This document shows, piece by piece, positions 11,601 to 22,655 of a stretch of DNA of 64,000 nucleotides (position 1 is the stretch's first letter; every line of letters begins with the position of its first letter). Both the position numbers and the translations under genes were made by a program. The DNA comes from Branchiostoma floridae (lineage: Eukaryota; Chordata; Leptocardii; Amphioxiformes; Branchiostomatidae). The stretch is taken from the NCBI RefSeq assembly GCF_000003815.2, contig NC_049988.1, forward strand, positions 23,303,488 through 23,367,487, in the 5' to 3' direction. Below the pieces are notes generated by a model that was not told the origin of the DNA, made no database searches, and saw only the letters and a program-made list of their open reading frames with translations.

Positions 11601-14600
11601 AAAATATACAAAATATTGTCAAAGAGTACTGTTTTCAGTGGACTATAGTCAGTTACTGAACTATATAATATTACATATAGGCTTAAAACTGCGTTTAACC
11701 CCTGACCTTAGGTTGAAGTTCATCCTGTGACTCCTGACCCCCTGCCCTCCTGGTGCTGACCTCTGTAGCAGGGGTCATGTCACGGGTCACATCCGGCTCC
11801 TCTGGCAGCACCAGGCTCTGGACAGGAACAATGGAAATGCAATTATATACAAGAGGTTGTGTTTGCCTTTGGCAATAGGTTTAAGTAACAACAAAATAGT
11901 TTAGAGACAGATGTAATACATAAATTGCAAGCTAGAGCAAATATTATCTACTAGCTAGGTTTACACAGCGTGCATGACATCTTGCATGGACTCCGTTGAT
12001 ATGGCCATGTGCAAAGAAGGCCCATTACAACTGGCCAAGATTGGTCATGACCCTGTCTGCAGAGGGCTAGAACCCACGTGGGCACCCCAAGAGATGGGTA
12101 GACAATATCAAGAAAAACTTGCAAACCAGGGCTCTAGCCAGCGTCCGTTTTTCCGTCAATTGACGGAAATTTGCTGTGTGTGACGGAAAACTTTTTAAAC
12201 CAATCCGTCAACCTTCACGGACAAAAATCCTTGGTGGAAGCTACAGGCAGCTTGGGGACGCTGTAAAATGGCTGTAAAAGCCACGTACTGTTTGTTTTGC
12301 TATTGTTATGCTTGTTGACAATGTGTGTCGGCGCTCTTTCGCATACGATAATCTCATTAAAACCTGTTTTTCAAGGTATCAATGGCAACATTTACTACTT
12401 TGTAGTGTCAAAGGGAAAATGAATTTTCGCAGTTTTCACGACGATTGGGATTGGCTGACGGAAAAAAATTTCGACCTGGCTAGAGCCCTGTTGGAAACTG
12501 AACCTGCAAAAGGCCAATTCCCTCGACAGAGGCAGCTGGAGATGAGCAATGAAGACCTGAACAACATCCCGCAACGCCCAACTCTTGTAAGGATAATGTA
12601 TTGAGTGAGTGAGTGAGCAGAACATTTGCTAAGACTAATACTCACAGCCTTTTCCTTGATTAGATGTTCAAAGGCGTCCTTCTCCCTTCGGAGGGAGGTG
12701 AGGTATCGCTGCTCCTCTGTGGAGGTGGTGTAGATCAGGAAGTACACACGCAGGGGCACACCTGGTCTTCCCGCCTTGTATACCTACACAAAACAATGTT
12801 GTTAATGTCTAGAAGTGGGAAGTACACACACATGGACTGGCCTGGTCGCCCTGCTTTATACACCAGGCCCGTATAAAAAGATGATAAACACTGGTTTATA
12901 TCATTGGTACGGTTAACAGCGGACAGAGCAGCATGGAGAACTCAGTATTAAACCCTTAAATCCGGCTATATCCAGCACACATATGTGCTGTGTGCCGTGC
13001 CCGGATATATCCGGGATAGCGTATTCCCCAGAAGTAGCAGTTTTTGCGCGTGTAGCGCACAAACCCCGGAAGTTAGGGACTTCAGCCTAGTTCGGGGGTT
13101 TGTTTTGGAGGTCAGCGGCCAACCCTGGCACTGATAGCATTTTACAGGGCTGAAACTCTGGCAGTTTAAGGGTTAACCAAAACTGATATGCGACGAAGAT
13201 GATGATGATGATGATATATATAGAATACAACACAACACGGTGTATTCCGTATCGCCCAAGGTATCAGCCCGACCCGCGGGAGGGCTGAGACCGAGGGTGA
13301 TGCGGAATACACCGTGTTGTATTTTATTTATGTCATACCCACCTGAGAAAACCACTGTTTTGATGCAAATGCACCAGAAGTTGAACAAATTCGTTGCCCT
13401 CGAAAAAAAAGCGTTGCAACAGTAATGTTCCAACGTCCGAATCAGGTATTCGAACTTTCGATGGCGCCGTACTCGGCCCACTCGAAACAGTTTGATTTAT
13501 TCGAATGGAGCCAGTGTGATAACCCCGGGCCGTACGGAAAGTTACCAGCCGGTCCGGAACACCCGTATCGAACGTTTTCGCGTCACAGGTATGACATAAA
13601 TAGCTGGATCAAAGATGACTGTAATGTTTTGTTAAGTCTATATATGGCTGTGTAATGGAATTGGAGCATAGACCTAGTTTTAGTGTGCTTCACATCACTC
13701 CTTTTCAGGGCCTAGATACTTATTAATATTATTGAATGACAGATTTTGTAAAATGAAGTTTATCTGGCTGATGTAAGAAAAAAATACTGACCTCGAGTTG
13801 TCGCACAAACTCCATCTCCGGGTCGTAGAGAACCACGTAACTCGGCTTGACCTCGTGCAGGGTCCGGGTCAGGCTGTAGGGGTCACTGCAGGTCAGGGAG
13901 GGGGTATTTGAGGTTAGCGTTGCTAGATAATGTTATAGACTACTGTTACATTACAAACATGACAGTCACTATGAAAAGTGCTAATTGTAGTAACAGATGG
14001 TGTACATCCCAGTCCTACTACATATTAGACAAAATGCAAGTGTGTGAATGAAGATGTTCATTTTGTATCAATTTTACATTCAATATTTTAATAATGATCA
14101 TTTTCAGACGTGCCCGATGTAACTGCAGAGACTGTCATTCTTGTATGGGACTGTTCATCCTTAGCTGAAGCTGTAGGGCTAATATAAATCATTTACCTTA
14201 TCTATAATAATCAGGATTTTACTAGGGGGGCACTATTAGATATAAATGATTATTTTCTAGACCCTGCACACACACACACACCCACACATACATGTACACT
14301 CACGCACACACTCAAACACATATTACACAGATGCACACACACGAAAGTAGATGCACACACACGAAAGTACAGATGCACACACACGGAAGCACAGATGCAC
14401 ACACACGGAAGCACAGATGCACACACACGAAAGTACAGACGCACACAAACACAGGCACACTGAAATATGCACACAAGTCAAGCTGTCTTTTTAAGTAAAG
14501 TATTATATAAATAAATGCCTGACACTGACTTGTTGCCATGCAGAGGATGAATAATGGTGACGGGTGACGGCAGAACTCCGTAGTAAGCGTTCAGCGAGGA

Positions 14601-17600
14601 TACGGGAGGCGGCTCCTCTGTACCAGCTGTTGAGCCTTCGGTCTGAGCACAGAAAAAACTTTCAATATTATTCAAACTTTCTTATTACAAACATGATCGG
14701 CCTGAACACAGAAAAAAACAATTCCACAATCTAAATTTGACTTCATTACAAAGCTAAACAGGCTGAGTATGGCTAAGCCGTTTTTCTGAATAAAACACGA
14801 ACTGGATATAATATGATAGTTCTTTATATACAGCCCAGTTTTTTATTCAAGCTGATGTTTCGGCCACCTATAGTATACTGTTAGGAAAATATAATGTTCT
14901 ACTTGTACATAATGTTTTATATACCTGGTACAAACTTGTAACAGTCACCAAAACATCATCTTCAATCAATCAATAATCAATAAACTAATTGTTCAATCAA
15001 ATACTTGTTGTCTTTCTCTGACCTGACAGCTGTCCTCTCCTTGACCTTTGACCAGCTGTGTCAAGGTCACTTGACCTTCATCAGACTTCTCTGCCTTCCT
15101 CTTCTTCCCTCCTCTGACCTTCGTCTTGCCCTGAAGTATGGAAAACAACAAAAAGGTTACTGGTCTGTAAACAACAACAACAACAAACAATGTAACACAC
15201 ATTTACAATTTAAAAAATTATCATGTTATTTCTTTGTGTTTGTGTGTTATAAAACTATTGCCCTGATGTAAGGACGACAACAGAAAGGTGGGTCCATAGA
15301 AGATATAAAACTATATCCTGGAAGTTTGCTTTAATTTCAAAATTCATAGTACCATACTGCATGGAAATTATAACACAGAGGTTGATATTTAAGTTGAACA
15401 GAAAGGATGAAATTTCATGCTACTGGATTCAAATGATGTAGACAATGGATCCCTGGTTTAAGGATCCCCATCCAGAACACAGCAAACATTACAGATCACA
15501 GCAGCTGCTATTGAAATGTTACTGAGAGTATAAACTGGCAAATTAGAAGTAAGTAAGACCACACCTTTCCCCCCTCTGCCAGTGGTGCAGTCCGGTCTCC
15601 TCCCAGAGTTTTGTTGTACAGTCTGGTCAGCAGAGAGCGGCTGCCGTCACAAAGGTACTCTTTAATCTGGCTGCAGGTCCGATCGTCGTACGCCGCGATC
15701 AAAACGCTTCCCTGCTGGTCTAGCTTTGTGTTCTCTTCACGAACCTCCTGAAAATGTAACACACATTTACACCATAGATTGTACATCTGGCTACAAGTCT
15801 GATAATTAAGGTACAGTACATTGCAATCAAAACACTTTCTTGCTGGTCAAGCCTTGTGTTCTCTTCATACGCATTTTTTCTAAGTTTGGCTACAGGCTTG
15901 GTTGTCGTACCAGGTGTGATAAAAGCGCTCCCTGACTAAGCTTTGTGTTCTCTTCTCTGACTTCCTGAAAATGTACATTGATTTCAAGGAACACTATTGT
16001 AAGCTTATTCAAAATGCATATTCTTGGTGCATTAAATAAAATGTATATTTGAAGCTACCTTTAATGTGTATCAATTCTGAATTCCAAAATCCCTCACAAA
16101 TGTTGACCTCTGACCTGTAAGACATCCCAGAGTGCCGTCCACTTGGGATTCTCCTCCAGCCGGAGGTCAGGGGTTACCGGCTGCGCGGATGTGTCCTTGC
16201 CGTTGCCCTTGGCAACCCCGCTGGACTGTCCGTACACACGCGCTCGAGCACGCTGGGTGGGAAAAGGAACATCCTCACTAAAACTATGAGTTATAAAACA
16301 TTATCAAATATCAACTGTAATCCATTTTCCATGATTAAAGTGACGCCTGTTATTTGTATTCAGTAATATGAAATAAATTAATCCATTAGCTTACCTAAAT
16401 GCCAACATTCCAATGGTTCAATCAAGAAGAATTGATGTGTACTAGATGCACAGTATAGTTAATATACACTGCTTAGGCCACACCAATTTTATTTGTTGTT
16501 TCTCGGATTTCCTTAAATCCTATTTTTTCCGATTTGAAAAAAAAGAAAAATTTCAAATTGATGGCCACACCTCATGTTGACAAAATTTCACTGCCTCTCT
16601 TTTCTCAAATTAACTATGGGCCTCAAATTCCAGTAGCTGTATGTGCCTATTCTGGATAGTGAATTTATCTTTGAACTTTGCTACCACTAGGGACCCCCTA
16701 AATGTTGAAATGTTCTTATTTCTGTAAGTTGTGTAACTTGAAAAAGCCCCTTGATCTGTCCTACTCTCGACTTTTTGCAAAAGTTTTTTAAAAATTTTTT
16801 TCGACGAACCGACCCAAATTTTTTCTGAAAAAAATCCGAGAAACAACAAATAAAATTGGTGTGGCCTTAGGTCCACTTAATTTAAAAAAAAAGCAACACT
16901 CTCATATACAATAAGAATGGCAGACACTATGCACAGTATCAGGGTCAATGTACTAGGCATTGATATTTTGTATGATTTCCACTTAATATTTATTCATACT
17001 CACCACAAACATGGAGTTGGCAGCATCTAGGAAGAGCCAGCCGCTGTTCTTCCCAAAACTTTTCTCTGTTCCTCTGAAATGGAGAAAACTTTAGTGTAGA
17101 ACCTTAAGGCCTACCAAACACCTACAATTCATCTCTCCTCACTTCTGTTTTCAATGTTTCACATTGATCATTTTGGCTTTAAAGAAAACAACAACAAATT
17201 TATACTTTTAGTATTCAGGAAAAAAAGAAAAAAAGAGCACAAAGACTTGCCTTTAACTTTAACTAAAAGGGCTTATACATGGTAGAATTCACAAAATGAA
17301 ATGAAAATTTGCTTTAAAGAAAACAATAACAATTTTGGCTTTAAAGAAAACAACTGTTACAACAACTTTATACTTTTAGTATTCAGAAAAAAAATAGCAC
17401 ATAGATTTGCCTTTAACTTTAACTAAAATGGCTTATACATGGTAGAATTCACAAAATAAAATGAAAAATTGGCCAGGAGAGTGAAACCACATTTAATTTA
17501 AAAGTAGTGTAATATTTCCTCTTTCTTGGTAAAAGTGCAAGTCCCTATTTGGCATCATTTTTCAGACAGCATATCAGTCAGTCTGTTGGATACTAGCTGA

Positions 17601-17799
17601 AAACTGTTCAAGCAGAACAGCATAAACTCTGTAAATGTGTTGCCATAGCAACGACCTTGCTTGCTCACCTGAACTATTTTCATTAGCTGAAACCTGTTTA
17701 AGCAGAACAGTGTAAACTGCCATAGCAACGACCTTGTGCCCTCACCTGAGTGACTGCAGCAGGTTGTAGAAGGTCACACAGTCGTACTGAGTCAGGTAC
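6816..17799 (-). CDS. ERCC4: XPF/ERCC4 structure-specific DNA repair endonuclease, 3' 14 exons
   Basis: Catalytic subunit of XPF-ERCC1, which cuts 5' of lesions in nucleotide excision repair and interstrand-crosslink repair. Exons in transcript order: 17799-17746, 17073-17004, 16252-16115, 15747-15565, 15130-15023, 14642-14530, 13885-13792, 12783-12646, 11817-11707, 11388-11302, 10749-10576, 9906-9766, 8649-8504, 6981-6816. All junctions are GT-AG and phases agree, giving 573 residues and a TGA-type end after PKTKR. Landmarks in order: [31 protein letters not shown] and RARARVY (end of helicase-like part); [61 protein letters not shown]; the nuclease exon; two helix-hairpin-helix exons. A further upstream exon is implied by the acceptor at 17800, but it is not seen before the array starts. 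Roughly 310 N-terminal residues (human numbering) are missing. Confidence 0.95.
7147..8108. mobile_element. Tigger/pogo-like inverted-repeat element in the last ERCC4 intron
   Basis: Ends CAGTCAAACCTGCCCATAG and, inverted, CAGTCAAACCTGTCTATAG, each flanked by TA. The terminal 40 bp repeats a 'tagtggccacc/ggtccctt' theme. It is 962 bp with no open transposase frame, so non-autonomous or decayed. A relative lies at 37843-38327. Confidence 0.8.
8719..9428. mobile_element. inverted-repeat element in ERCC4 intron
   Basis: The left arm GAGTCCATTCCAAGACACCA (from 8721) is matched in inverse orientation at 9405-9426 with one difference. The interior has repeated ccattttctac and 'accattttttgtaaat' phrases and only short open frames without recognisable protein. 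Confidence 0.7.
9604..9663 (-). repeat. decayed copy of the 3' part of the ERCC4 TLHFP exon
   Basis: About 60 bp is nearly identical to 9760-9819, the last 18 codons plus donor of the intact exon ([19 protein letters not shown] region). It is 156 bp downstream in the intron and lacks the exon 5' half and acceptor. Flanking 'gaccttaagtgacctttaccc' phrases are also repeated. Confidence 0.8.
9766..10749 (-). CDS. ERCC4: ERCC4 nuclease core exons (VGDYIL exon and TLHFP exon)
   Basis: Exon 10749-10576 (58 codons) encodes [19 protein letters not shown], carrying the GD..., ERK...D metal-binding signature of the XPF/Mus81 nuclease fold, then [11 protein letters not shown] and RPILLIEFD. Exon 9906-9766 (47 codons) encodes [19 protein letters not shown] and [10 protein letters not shown], the end of the nuclease domain. 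All catalytic residues of the family motif are present, so the nuclease should be active. Partial copies of both exons lie 3' in the introns. Confidence 0.95.
10181..10570 (-). repeat. three 130-bp tandem copies carrying the 3' half and donor of the ERCC4 nuclease exon
   Basis: Units start at 10181, 10311 and 10441, with the parental exon end at 10571, exactly 130 bp apart. Each holds about 78 bp of exon ([20 protein letters not shown] and FSLQ, open in frame) plus the donor GTCAG and about 50 bp of intron. None has a nearby acceptor AG with pyrimidine tract, so they should be ignored by splicing unless the donor is used alternatively. Copies are only a few differences apart, so they are recent. 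Confidence 0.92.
12127..12490. mobile_element. inverted-repeat element, CAGGGCTCTAGCCAG termini
   Basis: Terminal repeats CAGGGCTCTAGCCAG and CTGGCTAGAGCCCTG bound 364 bp in an ERCC4 intron. The interior has 'tccgtcaattgacggaaa'. Related ends occur at 22442-22655 and 52100-52347. No transposase is seen. Confidence 0.75.
12818..12864 (-). repeat. fragmentary copy of the 5' end of the ERCC4 VYKAGRPG exon
   Basis: About 47 bp resembles 12737-12785 (acceptor side of the exon encoding [15 protein letters not shown]). It is diverged and lies immediately upstream of the intact exon in transcript direction. Confidence 0.6.
12948..13176. mobile_element. short inverted-repeat element, TTAAACCCTTAAA termini
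   Basis: TTAAACCCTTAAA at the left and TTTAAGGGTTAA at the right bound about 229 bp in an ERCC4 intron. The interior is GC-richer than the intron and contains short palindromes (gcacacatatgtgc, cggatatatccg). Confidence 0.65.
13222..13601. repeat. nested inverted repeats in ERCC4 intron
   Basis: An inner hairpin has arms CAACACGGTGTATTCCG and CGGAATACACCGTGTTG (13231-13323). Beside it, ATTTATGTCATAC (13326) and GTATGACATAAAT (13589-13601) form a second inverted pair around about 240 bp. It is probably one or two non-autonomous DNA transposons. Open frames across it are chance. Confidence 0.6.
14262..14465. repeat. CA-rich minisatellite
   Basis: A unit of about 21 bp, (gcacacacacgaaagtacagat)n with variants, lies inside a CA tract in an ERCC4 intron. 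Long frames in both directions here are low-complexity artefacts. Confidence 0.9.
15785..15975 (-). repeat. two decayed copies of the 5' half and acceptor of an ERCC4 exon
   Basis: Segments 15785-15875 and 15887-15973 resemble 15665-15785, which holds the acceptor and first half of the exon encoding [20 protein letters not shown]. The phrases 'tttgtgttctcttc' and 'cctgaaaatgtac' (acceptor side) are kept. Both copies are diverged and lie upstream of the intact exon in transcript direction. Confidence 0.75.
16472..16870. mobile_element. MITE with about 38-bp inverted repeats
   Basis: The left arm begins CTTAGGCCACACCAATTTTA and the right arm ends with its near-exact inverse, giving a 399-bp element. 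The interior is AT-rich, with an open frame of no recognisable family. It is inserted in an ERCC4 intron. Confidence 0.85.
17165..17480. repeat. direct tandem duplication in ERCC4 intron
   Basis: About 145 bp ('tttatacttttagtattcag ... ggtagaattcacaaaat') occurs twice, at 17176 and 17345. No coding sequence is involved. Confidence 0.8.
17596..17750 (-). repeat. duplication covering the donor of the ERCC4 YLTQYDC exon
   Basis: 'gaacag..taaact...catagcaacgaccttg...ctcacctga' occurs at about 17613-17675 and again at 17705-17749. The second copy contains the real donor (exon end at 17746), while the first duplicates the donor motif and only a few exon bases. Confidence 0.65.
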
Positions 17800-19438
17800 C
17801 TGCAACAACGACACAACAAGGGGAAATGTTATGTGACACGTATGGTTTGTACAATCATTATGTCATTTGTTCCTGTGTGTCAAGTTTGTTCTGTTAATGT
17901 GTTGCTAAGGACCACAAGAAGAGTAGCTTACACAATATACAAATGAATGTACTTGCTTATTGTTATTAACCTAATTATGGAACTTAATCAAGTCAAGTCA
18001 AGAATAGTCATAATATCGCCTATACTTCGCATACTTTTGATTTTTTTTTCGTGTTTGTTGGGTTGTCTGTTCAGCACACACAGCCAGGAATGCGTAACTG
18101 AATGTAGCCTGTGGCTGTTACAAAAGGCTAGCCCCACTGGCAGAGACAAAGTGGAATTTGACAAGGATAGATAACTATCAGTGTTCCCAGGAACTCCAGA
18201 AAAACAGGGCACAGTAATGCCCTGAGAGTGTATTTCCTGGCTGAATAAAATATTTTGATGTAAAATGTGAAATGACAATATTCTAAGACTTCAGGTATGT
18301 GCATAAAAAGTAATTGTACATTTTACATGGACAGGTGTCAGTGTAGACTTGAGGTGTTCCAGAGCCACATCATAATGCGTAGAAGAATTCGATTTACCAT
18401 CAAAATGTGGGTAAATTGAATGTTTCAGATGGTGAAAAATATAAAAATCAAAGTCTCAGGGAAATGCAGGGAATAAATCCTATAGCTAGATTCCTAATAC
18501 ATGTAATGTGCTTTATCAAAGTCAGAAAATAGAGATATGACTTGTGTATCCGGGATCAATAAAATCTGGTCTTTGTGGTTCATATAATAATAGACAGGAA
18601 TGATAAATAAATAAATGTTGGTGTCATTTGGGAAAACTGATGCACCAAAAAGTCATCACAATGGCCAAGCAGTCCTTACATTGTGTCAGGTGATCTATGA
18701 AAACTTGAATCTCCCTTTCAAGGCCATAGTGGTGGCAGTCCTTTTATTAGTAACAAAACATTCCCACACCTTGTGCCAATGTTTATAATATCTGAGTGCC
18801 TCAGGTGCACAACAAAGCCAACAGGACTGGAAGATTACACTGTTCTCTAAGAAGCATTAGAACTCATACAATGTACACAGAGGAAAAAAGACCAGTAGTT
18901 TATAACCTAATATTGGAAAAAGCATGGTACTATATACAAGAAAGTTTAACACACAGAAGGTTATATGGGGCTTAAACTTAGTCACAAAAAAATTTGATCC
19001 TCATAGTTTCTTAAAATACTTTCCCCTGGCCATGGGAATGGTATACTCTGCCACGTATACAATTAGACTGATTCATTCAGGAGGTATTTTACAAGGGACT
19101 GAATTTCAGAAATAAAACAAACTATTAGCTAATTTGTACAGTTTGTACACTTCTCTTACTTACTGAATTCATTTACAGCAACACCAAAAAAAACCTAACC
19201 TGATTTTGAAGTACGAGTCTGTGCTGTGACCTCAAGTCAGCAATAGGATCTACCTGAACACGTCATGTAAACATTGAACCTAACGGCACTCACTGGTCTG
19301 TGAAAATTTTTCACATTCTGGTGTGGGGACAGTGGCACTCCGCCATTTTGCTTGTTGACACACTCGGGACTTGTAGCTTTAGACTTAAAGCTTAAGACTC
19401 GACTTGTAGATTGAAATTACACAACTCAGATTTTCAGA
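17800..19438. other. gap between ERCC4 exons and the gene array; no coding exon found
   Basis: ERCC4 (minus) should continue upstream here, but I see no frame resembling its earlier exons. The sequence is AT-rich and unremarkable up to the promoter region of the first array gene. Confidence 0.5.
19343..19349 (+). promoter_or_regulatory. CCATTTT promoter motif, array gene 1
   Basis: CGCCATTTT lies 96 bp before the ATG and is followed by 'acactcgggacttg'. It resembles a YY1-type site. Equivalent motifs precede all seven genes. Confidence 0.5.
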
Positions 19439-21447
19439 ATGGCTGAACAAGCTGGACAAGCAGGGCAGGCTGCAGGCCAACCTGCACTCGAGGTCCTTGC
19501 TGAATTTGGCAAGGAGGCAGCTAAAGTGTGGGGGCGGGTGAATATACGCATCAACAACCCATGGGTGGCAGCCATTGGCCTTGGTGGGATAGGTGCGTTC
19601 TACCTGGCCAACAGGTACCTCACTATGAGGGCTGTCCGTCGGGCTGTTGAGAGGAGGGACCCCGACAACCCCGACCAGCCAGCCGATCCACAGGTGGGGT
19701 TGGAGGCAGAGGTGGACTCCCTCCTGGTTCCTGTCATCTTCTACTCCCAGCTGGGCTACCAATACTTCACCTCCATCCTGAACGGACCCTTCCTTAAGGC
19801 CTGCCTCCAAGCTAAATTGGAGAGGGTCGGATATAAGGAATCTATTGACGTAAGTGCAGAGAAGTGGGAGCTACCAAACCTGCCGGAGGGGGGAGCAGGA
19901 CTGATGGGGATGATGGGGGAGGAGAGGGTGCTGGGCTGGCTGGCTGAACTTCCAGAAAAGGTACAAATATCCTGGGACCAGTTTGGTTTCTAATGTTGAT
20001 TCATGTTCAATCTGAAATTTTTTTTTAAGGAATATGGATTTTGATATACAATTGTTGCATTTTGATATCTTAGAATAAACTAATAGAAAAACAGGTTAAA
20101 GTCCTGACAAAATGTTGATTTTTGTCACCTATTTTCCCTACAAAATATATAAAAACATGATACAATAATTTTGAATATCATTTTGAATGAGAAGGCATAC
20201 AGTTCAAAGAATTTTGCTGAAGTTTCTGATCAGAAAATATCTATATCCAACTTTGAGAGAACTGTCAGTCATGGGTTGGGTTGACAATTAGTACACATGT
20301 CAATATAAAGCCAACCTATAGTTGGTGACTAACCTGAAATGCTCTATTTCCTGGCACACAAGTTCAGCTGAAAATGTTTTGAACATTGTGCAAACAGCTT
20401 TTCTCTTATTTTTTATCACTTCAGGTCAGTCTACTTAGCACAGCAGCAGGGGATTCTGGGATACCCGAGGATGTCTCCTCTGTAGCAGGTGTCTCTACTG
20501 CTGCATCATGGGAGGATGTAGAGGAGGAGGAGGAGGCTGGACCATCACAGGCCAGACTTCCCCAGCAGCCTCCAGCACAGGTCACACCTACTGCACAGCA
20601 GGCTGAGCTACAGGAGGGCCCACTGAAGAGGCGTAGAGCCGGGCTATTGCTGCACAGGGACTCACCAACTGCACAGACACGGCTCAATGCCTACAGCTGT
20701 CTGGAAAAGGGGGCTGCCATGGTAACCACAGGGGGGTATCAGGAGGGGGAGGGGGTGGAGCACCTGCTGGAGGGGTTAATACTGATGGAGGCTGTGGGCC
20801 CTGGATATGTTACTAGTAATACAATCCTGTATCACCAGTCCTTCCTGCACCTGGACAGAGCTAAGCTACATCAACTCACTTCCACACAGCTCCAGGCTAA
20901 CCCTGACAGCACCCCCTGTCTGCTCATACAGGCACTGCAGCTTCCCCTTGGACACAGCCGACAGCAGGCCATAAACCATGTGATTGACATTGTTCTACAG
21001 CATGGAGAAACAGACCCCATGTACAAACATCTGGCTTACATGTACTGTACTTTAGGGTACACAATATGGATGACCACAAGACAACTAGCCCTAGCCCTGT
21101 CTGCCTTTGCCAGTGCCCTTATGCACAAATCTGACCACCTGCCAACCCTGTACTTCACAGCAGGGTGTTCCATGGATGTGTCTGTCCCACAGGCCATCAG
21201 GCAGTTTTACCACTACATCCACACAGCTCCTACAGACCATCTCTGGGTGCCTCAGGCTCATTACCGCCTGGTTACCCTGTACAGCCAGCAGGACCCATCT
21301 GTCCACAGGGACAGAATCCTGCACCACTACAACATGGCCCAGCAGACTGACAGGAACAGGCTGCCAGTGTCTGTTTTAGTCCCCAGTGTGATAACAAACC
21401 AAGCCAGGGTGGTGTATGAACAAGTCATGGCACAGCCTCGCAAGTGA
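19439..21447 (+). CDS. array gene 1: membrane/TPR-like protein of unassigned family, 514 aa
   Basis: Exons 19439-19960 (174 codons; donor GAAAAG/gtacaa) and 20425-21447 (340 codons plus TGA; acceptor cacttcag), phase 0. ATG context is AGAATGG. Exon 1: Gln/Ala-rich start (MAEQAGQAGQAAGQPALEV); hydrophobic Gly-rich segment about residues 41-58, likely a membrane or amphipathic helix; RRAVERRDPDNPDQPADPQ; a strongly conserved strand-helix-strand block about 94-143 (SLLVPVIFYSQLGYQYF, LNGPFLKACLQ, KWELPNLPEGG); GLMGMMGEERVLGWLAELPEK. Exon 2: acidic run DVEEEEEAGPSQ, PQQPPAQ linker, basic LKRRR, then from about residue 264 a helical domain with TPR-type spacing (YKHLAYMYCTLG, ALALSAFASALMHKSDHLPT, QAIRQFYHYIHTAP, HYRLVTLYSQQDP, HYNMAQQTDRNRLP). 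I do not recognise the family. No signal peptide is evident. Confidence 0.85.
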
Positions 21448-22441
21448 TGTTGCAGTTCAATGCATATATTAAGGACCAATCAGCAATAAAATACAAAAAA
21501 ATAAAAAAGCAAAAAGAACGCTTTAAGGTCTGCAGTTAAATCTGAGCATATTTGTATTTTACATATAAGTAAATATCATGTAGAAATAAGTGACTGTACA
21601 CAGAGCTCTCATTTGTCACTCCAGACTGTCAATAAGGCTTGCATTTTGGAATTCATTAACATCATAATTTTCATTCCTGTCATTCTCTGCACAGTTTTAG
21701 GAGACCAAGGATCTGTGTAAAAATAACTGTTTGTTTGTTTGTAATAATTGTTTATTTGCTTTAATTTGGAAATCTGTAAACAAAACAATAAGCTGGACAG
21801 ATAACATCTGGAGCGAGATAATCTTTAAGTAATCATACATTCAAACATAAAATACTGTCAGGCAATTGACAAATATCACTTTTAGAAAAGTCAGAATTCT
21901 CATAAACAATGGACTTGAAAGTATATACAGTGCCTCAAATTTGTTTTGAATTCATTATACAAAAGGTAAATGTTATTCTATTGATGCAAACAACTAAATC
22001 ATTCTTATGTCAATGACGTACTACTTCAAATTGCACAGAACAGTAGTAGCTACAGAGTTAACCCAATTTATAACTTGACAAGTTTTGCTACGAGTGCTGT
22101 CCAGCCTATTAGTGATATTATGTAATAATCAGGAGATTAAGTTTTCATCAGTTACTGTTTCTTAACCCAATAACTAGTAAAGGTTTGAATGGATTCTCCT
22201 GAAGTTTTGCTGCTTTGATAGCCTTATTTAATCTTTATTGTCATTTCAGTTAACATATTTAAATTTAACTTGTCCCTGTCATGTAAGTGGGGTTAGCAAT
22301 CCTGCTTTTTAAAGTTTTTACCATTTAATTCCAAGGAGCCCTGATGTGAGGGGGAACGAGGGTCAGCCCCAGGTCATCAGACATGTTGCGAAAGATTGTG
22401 TTCCTTTCTCAGGACGGTCGTCAAGCCAGGGGCCCCTCGTG

Positions 22442-22655
22442 CAGGGTTGTAGCCAGTACCCGTCCTTTTGTCCTTTTTGCCCATTCCGTCCTCTATGAGC
22501 AAAATTAAAGCTCAAAATGCAGGAAATAGCATTTCAGAGGGTCTAGATTTCAAACTTTTCCTTGGGAGCATGCCCTTGGACCCCCCTAAGACACTGCGCC
22601 AAAGCCATTCAAAATCGTGGGGACAGAAAATGATTTCGGGCTGGCTACAACCCTG
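22442..22655. mobile_element. inverted-repeat element, CAGGGTTGTAGCCAG termini
   Basis: Terminal repeats CAGGGTTGTAGCCAG and CTGGCTACAACCCTG bound 214 bp. The orthologous copy between genes 6 and 7 is at 52100-52347, so insertion predates that block duplication. Confidence 0.8.

Noticed and set aside
14250-14539. Cys/Val-rich and Thr/His-rich frames
   Set aside because: They are translations of a CA-repeat minisatellite.
16610-16876. 88-codon minus frame
   Set aside because: It lies wholly within an inverted-repeat MITE.
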